64,000 nt of DNA from Cantharellus purpuraceus (lineage: Eukaryota > Basidiomycota > Agaricomycetes > Cantharellales > Hydnaceae), in contig JALBUN010000012.1 in NCBI GenBank assembly GCA_025174535.1, positions 62,001 through 126,000 on the forward strand. Direction: 5' to 3'. This document shows, piece by piece, positions 34,880-45,011 of the stretch. Position 1 is the first letter of the stretch. Each line of letters opens with the position of its first letter. The notes beneath the pieces were generated by a model. It saw only the letters and a list, made by a program, of their open reading frames with translations, did no database searches and was not told the DNA's origin. The position numbers were made by a program, and so were the translations under genes.

Positions 34880-36285
34880 ATGCATACTATTCACTCAGTC
34901 TTCGCCATCCTTATCATCCTTGTCCCACTCACCGTCGCCGGGCTCACCACTGCGGAAGATCTTGCAGCAGCATACTCTCTCACAGTGTCGACAACCCTTC
35001 CGTTTCCCACTGAAACACTCTCTTCCTCAGCAGCGAATAGCTTCGCAATCTCCTCATGGAATCTCAATAACAACAAGGTCCAAAACCAGCCGTCCGACCT
35101 TACCTTCGTCTCCGATCCATTTCCCTCATCTTCCCCCTCTCTCGCTGCCTCCGCCGCTTCATCATCTCAAAACACCACAAGTCCCGTCATGCAAGTGACC
35201 TATGGTAGCGGTAGCTTCGGAGGTGGCGATGGCGGGGTACAATTTCTATCCCTTTTCGACGGCAACATCTCGCCGCAAACCATGCTCCTTTCCTACGAGG
35301 TTGCGTTTGACAAGGGTTTTCAGTTTGTGAAGGGTGGCAAGCTTCCTGGTTTGAGGGGTGGTTCAGATACCAGTGGTTGTGAAGGAGGCGGTAAACCAAA
35401 TGGGACGGATTGCTGGAGTACGCGGCTGATGTGGCGGACGGCGGGTGAGGGTGAAGGTATGTTTCGATCTTTCCAACAAACACCAGCCAAGTTGTGGCGA
35501 GTTGTAAAGAACAGGAATGTGTCGTGATATCATCTCGCGTTTCCCGTGCCCCCAACTCTCGTCGCTTTCTGCCTTGATGAAGCACAAACTGATGGTTCAT
35601 TTCTTGATTCCCAGCATACGCCTATATACCAGACTCCAACGGCCTCTGTTCTCAAGCAAACATTATCTGTAATACCGACTTTGGGACATCCGTTGGCCGA
35701 GGTTCATTCTCTTTTATGGATGGCGCGTGAGCTTGCTTGCAGTTCATCTCTCCCGCCACACTGTTTTTACAATATTACAGCTGGAATCGTATCACGTTAC
35801 TCGTACAGCTGAATAGCCCAGGAAATGTCGCCAACGGTAACATCATGCTCTAGTATGCCGTCTTAGTTTCTTCACATACGCGTGACTCAACGAGTCGACG
35901 CATCTATTAGCTATAATGACGTCCAAGCAATTCAACAACCTAATCTCCAGCTACGGAGTAGCACAAATGTCCTCGCAAACGGACTTTTCTTCTCGTGAGT
36001 TCCCCTGATCTCGTCGCCCGCTATCCCCTGCTCATGAAAGGTTACTGCAGCACCTTTTTCGGCGGAAATGATGGATCCTGGGCCTCGCCGACCACCCAAC
36101 ACTCTTTTTACCGCAACTTCCGAATATGGGCGTCTGCCAATCCTTCAAATGGCACGGGGAACACCGTATCCTCTGCGACATCCCTGCACCGGACATACGG
36201 GCATGGCATAAAGCGAGGCGTGTGGTGGATCGAGGCGATGTGTGTTGTTGTAGTTATGTTGATTTATGGGGTAGGAGTGGTATGA
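34880..36285 (+). CDS. Secreted polysaccharide lyase, family PL14-like
   Basis: This is a predicted secreted lyase that cleaves uronic-acid polysaccharides (alginate or glucuronan type) by beta-elimination. The start MHTIHSVFAILIILVPLTVA is a signal peptide. A Ser-rich linker leads to the beta-sandwich: MQVTYGSGSFGG, MLLSYEVAFDKGFQFVKGGK LPGLRGG (the conserved Lys-Leu-Pro-Gly motif), CWSTRLMWRTAGEGE. After introns come YIPDSNGLCSQANIICNTDF GTS, RGSFSFMDG, WNRITLLVQLNSPGNVANG, NDVQAIQQPNLQLRSS and GLFFSTFFGGNDGSWASPTT. Introns lie at about 35465-35614, 35729-35780, 35853-35910 and 35996-36047. The last reading ends with an unusual hydrophobic tail (VWWIEAMCVVVVMLIYGVGV V). The stop overlaps an 18-bp tandem repeat. 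The exact substrate is unknown. The plant-wall or algal glucuronan role is inferred from the family. Confidence 0.85.
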
Positions 36286-36324
36286 ATGAGATGAGTGTGA
36301 TGAATGAGATGAGTGTGATGAATG
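36282..36324 (+). repeat. 18-bp tandem repeat at the PL14 stop codon
   Basis: The unit ATGAATGAGATGAGTGTG occurs twice (36282-36299, 36300-36317) and then partially. The stop codon of the lyase (36283-36285) lies in the first unit. Confidence 0.85.
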
Positions 36325-37353
36325 GACAAGTGGAGTTATATGGGAAGTGGATGTCTTCGCCTTTCTAATCTTATGATTGTGCTTAGGTGAGATGGACTAG
36401 GCGTTTCCCTTTCCTTTTCACTCCAACGCCGGTCGGTACGTGTACAATACCCTCATGTAATGCCTTAAGACACATCTCGTGCGTGGATATCGACATTATG
36501 GGAAGGTGTGGGAAGGTGATCCAGGGCAGGAGTATCCATAGATGAGCTCTCCGAAGTCCGTTCAGTAATTCAGCTATCCATTTGCGAAATGCCACGCTAA
36601 TGCTGGAGAGATCCCTGAGAAAAGATGCCCAGGGTATCATAGAAGACATATGTGATGCCTGGGAGCACCGGGATAAAGTACAAGTGAAGCTGCAATCGTA
36701 AATTTGCTGCTAAGTGTCTAAACTGTAGACGAATGTCACTTGTCGACCGGATGGAGACATACGGCTTAGAAATATTGAGTAGAAAACCAGGAAATCATCA
36801 AGCAGGCGAGATTAAGAGCACAGAACAGCTGGTCGGAGGATTGGTCATGGAGGGGGGATTTTGTCGTCCTGAGAGATCGGGCGCAAGATGCAGCGTACAC
36901 GGTAAAATCACTTCAGAACATCAAAACCACTGGAGTATGTGCTTGAATGCCCAGCACTTTACCACCAAATATCACAGAGGGTTGAGATGAAACCTTGTAA
37001 ATTATAAATCCTTGGTAAGTTCAAGTCTGGTGGTGGGCATATGGTTTGCGATGGGAGTACGGTGTAATAGCAGCAGCAGCAGCAGCAAAAAACCTTAAGC
37101 AAAGCTCGTTCATCTGGATGCGTAAGGACGGGCCGTTGAAGAGTCAATGAGGGTCAGCCTCTAAGCCAACAAACGCAAATATACACATATCATTGTGCAA
37201 AGAGGAGGTCCCATGTTACACTCGGATTCCGTCCGGTACAAATGTTTACGAACACGAACGAACGGCGCGAGGTTGATCTGCTTATATGATGTTACAGCGA
37301 CAGATTGGGAACCAAAACCAGAAGATTATGATGGCTCTTGGCAGACTTTGATT
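36286..37353. other. Convergent gap between PL14 lyase and SDR
   Basis: About 1.07 kb without a convincing gene. It contains the 18-bp repeat at its left end and an (AGC)6 microsatellite at 37069-37086. The small open frames on both strands show no family features. Confidence 0.5.
37069..37086. repeat. (AGC)6 microsatellite
   Basis: Six AGC triplets in non-coding sequence downstream of the SDR gene, followed by an A run. Confidence 0.9.
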
Positions 37354-38517
37354 TATCCTCGGCCAACGAATGGCATTTCAGTTGCCCTATAGAACGTTAT
37401 CAGTAATTGATACAGGTCATCAGTGGGATTACGGAATAGTAATGGAAGAATCCCCCTCATGAGGTAACAAAGTCCTGGCTACGCACATGATATTCATTTG
37501 AAGGACTTGCACGTTGGTGGGCAGATTAGCAATATGTATGATGGCATCGGCGACATGCTGCACGTCAATTGTTTTCTCGGGATGTATCGTTCCGTCCGCT
37601 TGGAGGGTTCCCGTAGATATTGATGCGGCAAGGGACGTAAGCGCGTTTCCTATGAAGTGGTCAGTCAAAGGCCATATCACGGGAAACCCAGGAAACCAAA
37701 CAACTTCGCGACATGGGAAACTTACCAATGTCAATTTGAGTGAGGCTAATTTCATGCGAGCGACAGTCAAGCGATGTGGCCTTTGTGAGTCCTGCCACTG
37801 CGTGCTTGGAAGTCGTGTATGGAGCCGAGTATGGACGTGGTGTGTAAGCGGAGACGGATCTTCATAAGATTAAAATGGGGCCAAGCCTCGTCAACAGAAC
37901 CACAACGGTGGGCAAATTTGGGATCACTACCCGTTGTTGATAATTCTACCACCCTTGGGAGTCTGTGTCTTGAACAATCGAACGGCCTCGCGTGTGCAGA
38001 GGAACATGCCTGTCACGTTTACATTCATCACTCTCTGAAATGTCTCGAGAGACAAGTCCTCAATAGGTGTCGGCGGGGCCCCGATCCCCGCGTTCTGTAT
38101 GGTGAGTAAATTAACACATTCATGCACGAGCCATTTAGAGTCTTACGTTGAACAAAAGGTCCACTCGGCCTACCATATGTATGGTAGTTTATTCACGATG
38201 CCCTCTTGTTACACTTCACTCACCAAATGCTTTAACGGCCTCTGCAAACAAACGTGCAACATCTGTTTCACTCGTCACATCTCCCTGGACAGTCAGGGTC
38301 TGTCGCGGGCACTCATTGGCCGCGCTCTTCAGCTCATCTGCACGCCTTGCAAACAAAACGACGTTCCAGCCTGCTTGAGAAAGAGCAATGCTACTAATGC
38401 GTCCGACGCCTGAAAAGTAGCATTTGAGAAATGATGAGGCAAGTTAGTAAGATAAAGTGGTGTAACACCTGAGGATGCGCCTGTGACACAGGCTACACGT
38501 CGCTGCTGGTCAGACAT
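37354..38517 (-). CDS. Short-chain dehydrogenase/reductase
   Basis: This is an NAD(P)-dependent SDR oxidoreductase, about 260 aa. The start is [17 protein letters not shown]. After an intron it continues [26 protein letters not shown], completing the TGxxxGxG cofactor motif. Then come [37 protein letters not shown], and a catalytic block [20 protein letters not shown] in which Tyr and Lys form YxxxK, followed by LTKATSLDC and [11 protein letters not shown] place the true C-terminus beyond the open frame ending at 37429. An intron (donor GTGCGT just after AATATCAT, acceptor TATAG) joins NIM to a last exon [10 protein letters not shown] with stop at 37354-37356. That ending is the one common in fungal members of this SDR group. 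Substrate unknown. The ATG at 38517 is preferred to one at 38679 because the Rossmann strand begins directly after it. Confidence 0.86.
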
Positions 38518-39071
38518 GGTGAGCAAGTCGATTAAAAAGCCACTTTCTCTCAAGCTCGGCGGGACTTGCAAGACTATATGATTGCGTGCCGAGTATCGCC
38601 GCGTTTCAAGTGACACCGTATACGGCACGTTACTAAGCGACCAGTTTCCTCCGTCAACATACCCTTTTGTGTCTAACATACAAGTCCTTACAGCAATGTA
38701 GTTGACAAGAAAATCAGCGGGGGTCTCCAGGCGTTGTTGGTGGTCACTGTCCCACTATGGTCAAACTGCAACAAAAAAAGTAATCCCGAAAACTCAATCA
38801 TGAAAGTCATTCAAACGTTGCAAAGGAGTTGCCAGAGCTGGTCACGTGACCTTCCACGAATCAGAGATCGCATGCTCTTAAAACTGCGCACTGCTGCCTT
38901 GTGTGTTGCCCTGTGCGCTAGTTACTGATGTGGACCGGAGAGGTAACTATATGGAACTAGCTTAAGCTGAAAACCCAGCTGTTTGATTCTCCACGATAGT
39001 CTCAACTTAACCCGACGTTTCCAAGGTGGAGCAACGGTCCAGGCGTGGACCAGCAACTTGTCAGACCGCCG

Positions 39072-39382
39072 AATGCAAGCCGAACGGCATGACATCGCTT
39101 TGTAAGTGCGACTTGCGATGGACAACCGTGGCTGGTGTTCATGAAGTCCTCCTGGCCTCCTCCCAGACCCACCTCCCTGGTTTTTCAGAATCTGTGCTTG
39201 AGTATTCTCATCGTTTATGATAGCTTCACTTCGGCGTGGGAGGTTTGACACTCTTTTTGGACGGAGCTTCAAAGCGGCGTGTGGAGCAACTGTGGAGCTT
39301 CACCGGAGCCTTGCGAACGCTCCACCACGGCTATCATAGCTAGCGAAACTCAGCTTAAGCTGGTTCCATATACGCCCTAGTA
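39072..39382 (+). repeat. Dispersed repeat, copy B
   Basis: Partner of 235-626, in the same orientation and about 38.8 kb away. The core 39243-39382 is alignable to 472-626 with scattered substitutions and a gap of about 12 bases. Both copies lose similarity right after CGCCCTAGTA. The upstream half (39072-39242) is more divergent. Confidence 0.8.
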
Positions 39383-40171
39383 GACAGTAATCAAGTAAAT
39401 TTTTCTTGGGTCATCCTTGCAAGCAAGGGTGTTTGTCCATATAGCTACCCTGCCAACGCGCGATGGTATCAAAATTGGATCGGATTTTTTTTGTGCAGTT
39501 TGAGCACCATATCACGGCCTCGCCGCCTCACAAAAATAACATCAGTTACCATATCCAGCAATATCCACCGGTGCCAGTCATTTGATCAACTGGCCCCTCA
39601 CGCTCCTCATTCTATATTCTGTTTGATGATTTCCAAACGATAGTAAGCGAGGACGTCGACGCTGATTATATCCTACCAAAAGGCACGCATGGAACTGGCG
39701 ATACCTTCCAAGTCCCAGAATGCAACGGTTCAAGCATGCGTTTCAGCCATGCTTCTACGTGCCAAGAACCCAACATACATATGTACGCGCGCGTCGATCA
39801 AAACATTACTACTACAAAACAACATCCCTTGAAAGAACTTTGCAGCCCCTTTGGTTCATAACAAAACATATGTAGATGCAGCATGCCTCGTTACGGGACC
39901 CGGAAGACAAAAACCGTAACCTTGGAATTGGCACTCATCGCAAGTTAACGGAGGACTTTGTGCTATCTCATAGCGCCGTGCTCGGTGATTTTCTCCCTTT
40001 TGACGACGGAGTCTTGGCAGCGTCTTGGCAACGATATACCAATCAGGGTCCACTCTTCTCCCTTGAGCCGCCTCAGACCAGGTCTTCTGAATACGCGTGA
40101 TACATATTCTGTACATATGTACTTGTCGGGCGCTTTTCTAACTTGCAGAGCAGGTCCAGACCCAACTCAGG

Positions 40172-40797
40172 CTAGGGATTTAAGCTTGAAGAGCTTCTCG
40201 TACAATGAATGATCGGATGGTCACACGGCCACACTCTCTGCCGTGCTAGTACCATCTCTAATTGCTGACACGCTACCATGATGCTACGCCAGTTCCTTTG
40301 AGCCTCCGGATTTTGAGGGCATACTCGTGCGACCTGCAGCTTGAGCACAACCCTGATGTTCACGGGCATGCTGTCAGTGGACCTTATTATGCGGCTGTCA
40401 TAAGCCCGAGAATTAACATACAGTTTCAACGCTAAAAGTTTGGCGTGTGAGAGTCTTCGGAGTGAGCCATAGTTATGCAAGTCACGGTACAAGCGTTCTC
40501 CGGCTGCTGTGTACAGCTTTGAGTTGAAGATAGCCTCGACTCTTAACTGGAAGCGAGAAACTAAAGATAGTCGCGATATCTTTAGTTCTTGCTTCAACTT
40601 GATGAACTATGTGCAGCAGGATTCATCTCAAGGATATGATCGTTCGTTTCTGTAGCCGCATGTACGCTAATGCTGTACTGTAGCCTTTGGATGCGTCCCA
40701 AGTATGTATGTCTAGCACCCATCAGTGCGTTTACGTAGGTATCGTAAAGCTGTATTAATTCACTGCGGAACTCGATATCCATATAGCAGCGAAACAA
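40172..40797 (-). CDS. Doubtful hypothetical gene, two adjoining frames
   Basis: An ATG-started frame of 67 codons (40797-40594, beginning MFRCYMDIEFRSELIQLYDT) is followed, overlapping by 4 bp and in another frame, by an open frame down to 40172 (with LHNYGSLRRLSHAKLLALKL). The composition is protein-like and helical but no family was recognised. I could not find a clear splice pair joining the two. It could be a small two-exon gene, a frameshifted relic, or chance. Confidence 0.25.
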
Positions 40798-41721
40798 CTC
40801 TATTTATATGGAAGATCTTATAGGCGCATTTCGATTGCAATGGTATATAACTTGATCCCGACTGCAAGTGGTGCCCACATACCCTGTGTTTCATGTTGAA
40901 TGAGACCAGATAATCTTAGGAAGGTCAGCCGGGGTCACGAGGGTACTGTCAGTCTTTTTGGGGAGAATTCCCTTCGCGGCTATGAGTGAGTGGGGGAAAG
41001 TGGAATCTGATGCAGATGCATGATGCATGATGCAGATGGACGACCAGGACATTATGTAATACACCGCTGTAAGGCTGGGTTACTGTTTTTTTTTTAAATC
41101 GGTTACCAGGCGCTGCTGGACACTGCACATACACAATGCCAGAGCACGAGCATAAAGGAGTATAAAGGCCATAGGTGAGAGGCAACCTGTAGCAGCCAAC
41201 TCTTCCATACACAAGTTGCAGCTAACGCTGTGAAACAGCCAGTAGGAGCATCGTGGTATGTGAGACTCGCTGTTGAGACGGTCAGAATCGTGCTCATACA
41301 GTTTCCGGCGCCATCAGTGCCTTTGAATCGCTAAGTCACTTAGAGATCTAATCTAGATACGCGTTTTCAACACCCCGGTTACAGTCGCCTCTCCAACTTC
41401 TCAGTCTCTCTGTGCTTTGATCTCTCGTGCTCTGGATAGAGTGATAGGTGTCCTAATGCTTTTTCTGCGGTTCATCACCCTTTGAGGCCTAGGAACCGCA
41501 TTCTGTTCCTGTAACCCATAGCACAGTGATCAAGCGCTGCTTATTGCTTGGCTTCCCAAAACAAATTGACCCTAGCTAGCAGGGCTGGGGCACCCGATCA
41601 TAAGGGTGCTTCTTTAATACTAATCATGGGGATTGTGTTAGAATCTTACCTCATCCTCGAGCGCGACTGTGGTCCACACCTCGCTTAGCGTCCCGAGACG
41701 ACACACTGGGGCTACGCGCCT

Positions 41722-41732
41722 TATATATATTT
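41722..41732 (+). promoter_or_regulatory. TATA-like box upstream of the GPCR
   Basis: TATATATATTT lies about 75-85 bp upstream of the ATG at 41807, in a sensible place for a core promoter. No experimental support. Confidence 0.4.
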
Positions 41733-41806
41733 AAGACAGAAAGGCGTGCAGGCGGGTTTTTTTATCCCTCTCCCTCACCTCGTAGAGCGGTGCGACGGAA
41801 AGAGCC

Positions 41807-43648
41807 ATGCCCCATTACCAGTCGTTTCACCGGGTGGGAGAGAGAGTTGGCCTTGCGGTGAGCACCCTCCCTCTTTCTGTTAGGAATGCAGTTTTCACAC
41901 GTATTTCAGGCCATCGCCACCGCAGGTTTATCCTCAGCGGTGGCTACTTTTGCGCTTCTTTCTTACATTGTGGTGCGTACAGTTCTCGTTTCGCCGCGTC
42001 TTATAACATAAGTTCTTACTCATCGCAGTGGAACACCTTCTTTACGCGTGACAAAAATACGCCACTTCATCGTGGCATCCGTTCATTCACACATTCCTCT
42101 TTGGGTTTCTATCTCATATCATTGCTCATCTGTGATTTTGTGCAAGGTATATTCTCGTGTTCGTACTTGCATCGAGAACACCTAATCTGGCGGATGAGTA
42201 CAGGCCTTGCTTTCTCACTTAATTATAGATGGGCTGTAGTAGGGTCCATGACGGATACCAGTAAAGTTTGTATAGCACAAGGGGCAGTCTCAGAGGTGGG
42301 GGATATGGGGGCTGCAATATGGTCCCTCGCTATTGGGATTCATACCTTCAGGCGCGATCCTTATCCCTGTGGCACTTGCAATTCTTCTAACGTCCTCAAC
42401 AGTCTGCTATTTTTCGTCAAGAAACCTCCTCGTTACATGGCTCCCATAGTCTTGGTGTTGGGTTGGACGACGCTCATTGTTCTTCCCATCGCTGGTCCTA
42501 CCCTTATTCAAACTCCCAAACGAGGTTCATTCTACGGTCTAAGCGGCGCCTGGTGTTGGATCAGTACAGGGTATAATAAAGAACGCTTAATCTACCTCTA
42601 TGTTAGTAACTTTTCGTTCGACACACCTCGCAAGGGCATTGGCAACGAAGAATCATTACTAATCTGTTCTTCTTATATAGGGCTGGATATTCGCAGCCCT
42701 CGGGTCGTCATTCATTGTATACAGTGAGGTTTTTCAAGTGTATCATGCATGTCTCATCACGCTAACGCACGATAGCTCTCATTTATCTACGATTTTCAAA
42801 TATCATCACCCTCAACGAAGATGGAAAGCTCACTCTTAACTTCCGGCGTCAACAAGACAGACCGATTTCTTCTATTTCTCAGATAGGGCCTCGTGTGTCG
42901 CAACGCGTATCGACTTCAACGCTGCCGGGATGTTTTGATTGGGCAAAAGATTCCCGTGATGGGACCACCACCGCGTCAGGGTCGGGAAGTGCAGGTGGTA
43001 TGTCAACGAGGATGCAGGGTCCTATCAGCAAACATTTGAGACAGGTGGCACGCAGGTTGATGTGGTATCCTATATGTGAGTCCGAAGACCAGCCGTAATC
43101 TTACCTCTCCTTACACTTGTCTATCATAACCTTTGGGACACAATTAGTGTATACGGTAGTGGTTGTGCCTGTGTCTGTGTGTCGAATGGGAGTACTCGCA
43201 GGGTGGCAACCTCCTTTCGGTTTGTTCGTCTTTGCCGGGATCTGCTTCGCCGGCAGTGGTACGTGCTCTAGTTCATTATTTCGTACACATCCATATACAT
43301 TCCTGATTCTTCTCACTATCAGGAGTCAGCAATGTGGTCTTGTTTATCACCACGCGACATAGCTTCATCAAGCAAGTAGCAATGAGCCGCGGGGGGACAC
43401 GAGTTTTAGTTACTACGCAGCGCGTGACAGTTCGTGACGAGTCAGGGATCGAACTGGATGGCATCAAGACTGAAATCTCTCGTTCTCCCATCACACCCAA
43501 ATCAGCCTATTTCGCGAGCTTCGACGACTCGGTTATGGGGGGTACGAAGGAGCAGATGTCTGTTACGAGCCAGGAACAGAGTAACAGCTACTCTGAAGAT
43601 ACAACAGACGGGAGGACGGGGTTGCATGTTACCGTAATGGATGTGTAG
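41807..43648 (+). CDS. Seven-transmembrane receptor, cAMP/glucose-receptor-like (Git3/cAR group)
   Basis: This is a predicted plasma-membrane GPCR of the fungal Git3/GPR1/cAR-like group, which senses nutrients or other ligands through G-alpha and cAMP. The start is MPHYQSFHRVGERVGL. TM1 is SSAVATFALLSYIV, after an intron near 41858-41909. TM2 is GFYLISLLICDFVQ and TM3 is EVGDMGAAIWSLAIGIHTF. TM4 is APIVLVLGWTTLIVLPIAGP. Then comes extracellular GAWCWISTGY, the usual family signature with Trp-Cys-Trp. TM5 is GWIFAALGSSFIVYSALIYL. A third intracellular loop of about 90 residues follows, rich in Ser, Thr and Arg. TM6 is VYTVVVVPVSVCRMGVL and TM7 is FGLFVFAGICFAGSG plus VSNVVLFITT. A long Ser/Thr-rich cytoplasmic tail ends HVTVMDV. 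At least seven short introns. The seams around TM2-TM3 and TM3-TM4 are approximate. Confidence 0.8.
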
Positions 43649-43932
43649 AAACATATATAATGTGTTGGTGAGCCCCATCTTGTGCTGTAGAGGATGTACA
43701 TGATGTATGCTATACTACCTTTATAGAGTAATAAGCTTTGTTTCCAAACACTCTTTAAAATAACCATTGCACATGTTATGGCATCCAGATGTAGTATATA
43801 TAATGCGAAAGCGTCGGTCAAAACTTCAGTAGGCTATAGCAAAAACAAAAGATTTCATGTAAGTAGGTCTGGCGGAGACCGAAACTACTGATGTTCTCCG
43901 CGAGCGCTTGCGCTAGGTCATCCCGTCTGACA
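43649..43932. promoter_or_regulatory. Short intergenic spacer, GPCR 3' end / NDUFS7 promoter
   Basis: Only 284 bp lie between the GPCR stop and the NDUFS7 start, so the spacer holds the receptor's 3' region and the complex I gene's promoter. It is A/T-rich, with several short TATA-like stretches. No single element could be singled out. Confidence 0.45.
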
Positions 43933-45011
43933 ATGACCTCGACTACCATCGCCATGCTGCGACCTGCCTCGACTCGCATATTCCGTCACTCTTCTGCTAA
44001 CGTCCGCTTTAGCAGTGCGTGCTTATGTTTGTTCCAGATTATACTTCCCTATTCACTGACTGTTCCCAGCCTTCCGATCCTTGCACTCCACCTTACCATC
44101 GTTATCGTCTCTGCCATCTGTTCAGAACACCCAGACAGCGTCTACAACACCTCCTGCTTCTCCTGTGACAGCCTCTGGGGATGTCGGCGTATCTCCCGCC
44201 TCCTTTGACGCGCCTAGCAGCGAGGAGGTACGGCCAAAAGAACCTCCTGTGACGACGGTCGCAATGAGAGGTAGCAATCTGGAAAGTCTTGAAAAACCGA
44301 GGAATACAGCTGGTAAGTAGTTCATTTTGTATATTCACTGACTAAGTTGCATCGACACGATGCGTTATAAACAGAGTATGTTTTATCAACGCTTGACAAG
44401 GTTGTCAACTGGGCAAGGCAAGGATCTATGTGGCCGATGACGTTTGGTGGGTCTGCTTTGCATGTTTCATAGGTTGGCCAACACAATCTTCGTTGCGACT
44501 ACAGGACTGGCTTGCTGTGCCGTTGAGATGATGCACATGGCTGCAGCGCGATATGATCAGGACAGGCTGGGAGTTGTCTTTCGTGCTAGTCCCCGACAAA
44601 GTGATATCATGATTGTCGCGGGGACGCTCACCAACAAAATGGCACCAGCGTTGCGTAAAGTGTACGATCAGATGCCAGAACCTCGTGAGTGCTCTATTTC
44701 TCGTAAGGTGAGCATTAGACGAGGCTCATTCGCTTGCCTGATGTCAAGGCTGGGTAATCTCAATGGGTTCTTGTGCGAACGGTGGCGGGTACTACCATTA
44801 TTCCTACTCTGTCGTTCGTGGTTGCGACCGTATCGTACCCGTTGACATATATGTTCCTGGATGTCCTCCCACCGCAGAGGCATTGCTATATGGTATGTTG
44901 CAGCTGCAGCGCAAGATGCGAAGAAACCGACAAAGTCTGATTTGGTGAGTGATTTTCTCCTTGTTATGCTTCTTGATATTTACTCGTCTGTGTAGGTACC
45001 GTAACCGGTAG
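43933..45011 (+). CDS. NDUFS7: NADH:ubiquinone oxidoreductase subunit NDUFS7 (PSST, 20 kDa)
   Basis: This subunit of mitochondrial complex I carries iron-sulfur cluster N2 and passes electrons to ubiquinone. The start [20 protein letters not shown] is a mitochondrial targeting sequence rich in Arg, Ser and Thr. After an intron and a Pro/Ser-rich segment ([19 protein letters not shown]) the conserved core begins with [39 protein letters not shown], holding the tandem Cys ligands. It continues [37 protein letters not shown], then [18 protein letters not shown] and [13 protein letters not shown] [18 protein letters not shown] with the other two Cys ligands. It ends QSLIWYRNR, the last residues coming from a final exon at 44999-45011. 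About six introns. All four cluster ligands are present. Confidence 0.93.

Larger units (their letters stand above)
38518..41806. other. Gene-poor region with dispersed repeat copy B
   Basis: About 3.3 kb. It contains repeat copy B (39072-39382), two adjoining minus-strand open frames of doubtful status (40172-40797), and, at its right end, the GPCR promoter with a TATA-like box. No recognised protein family and no tRNA were seen. Confidence 0.5.
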
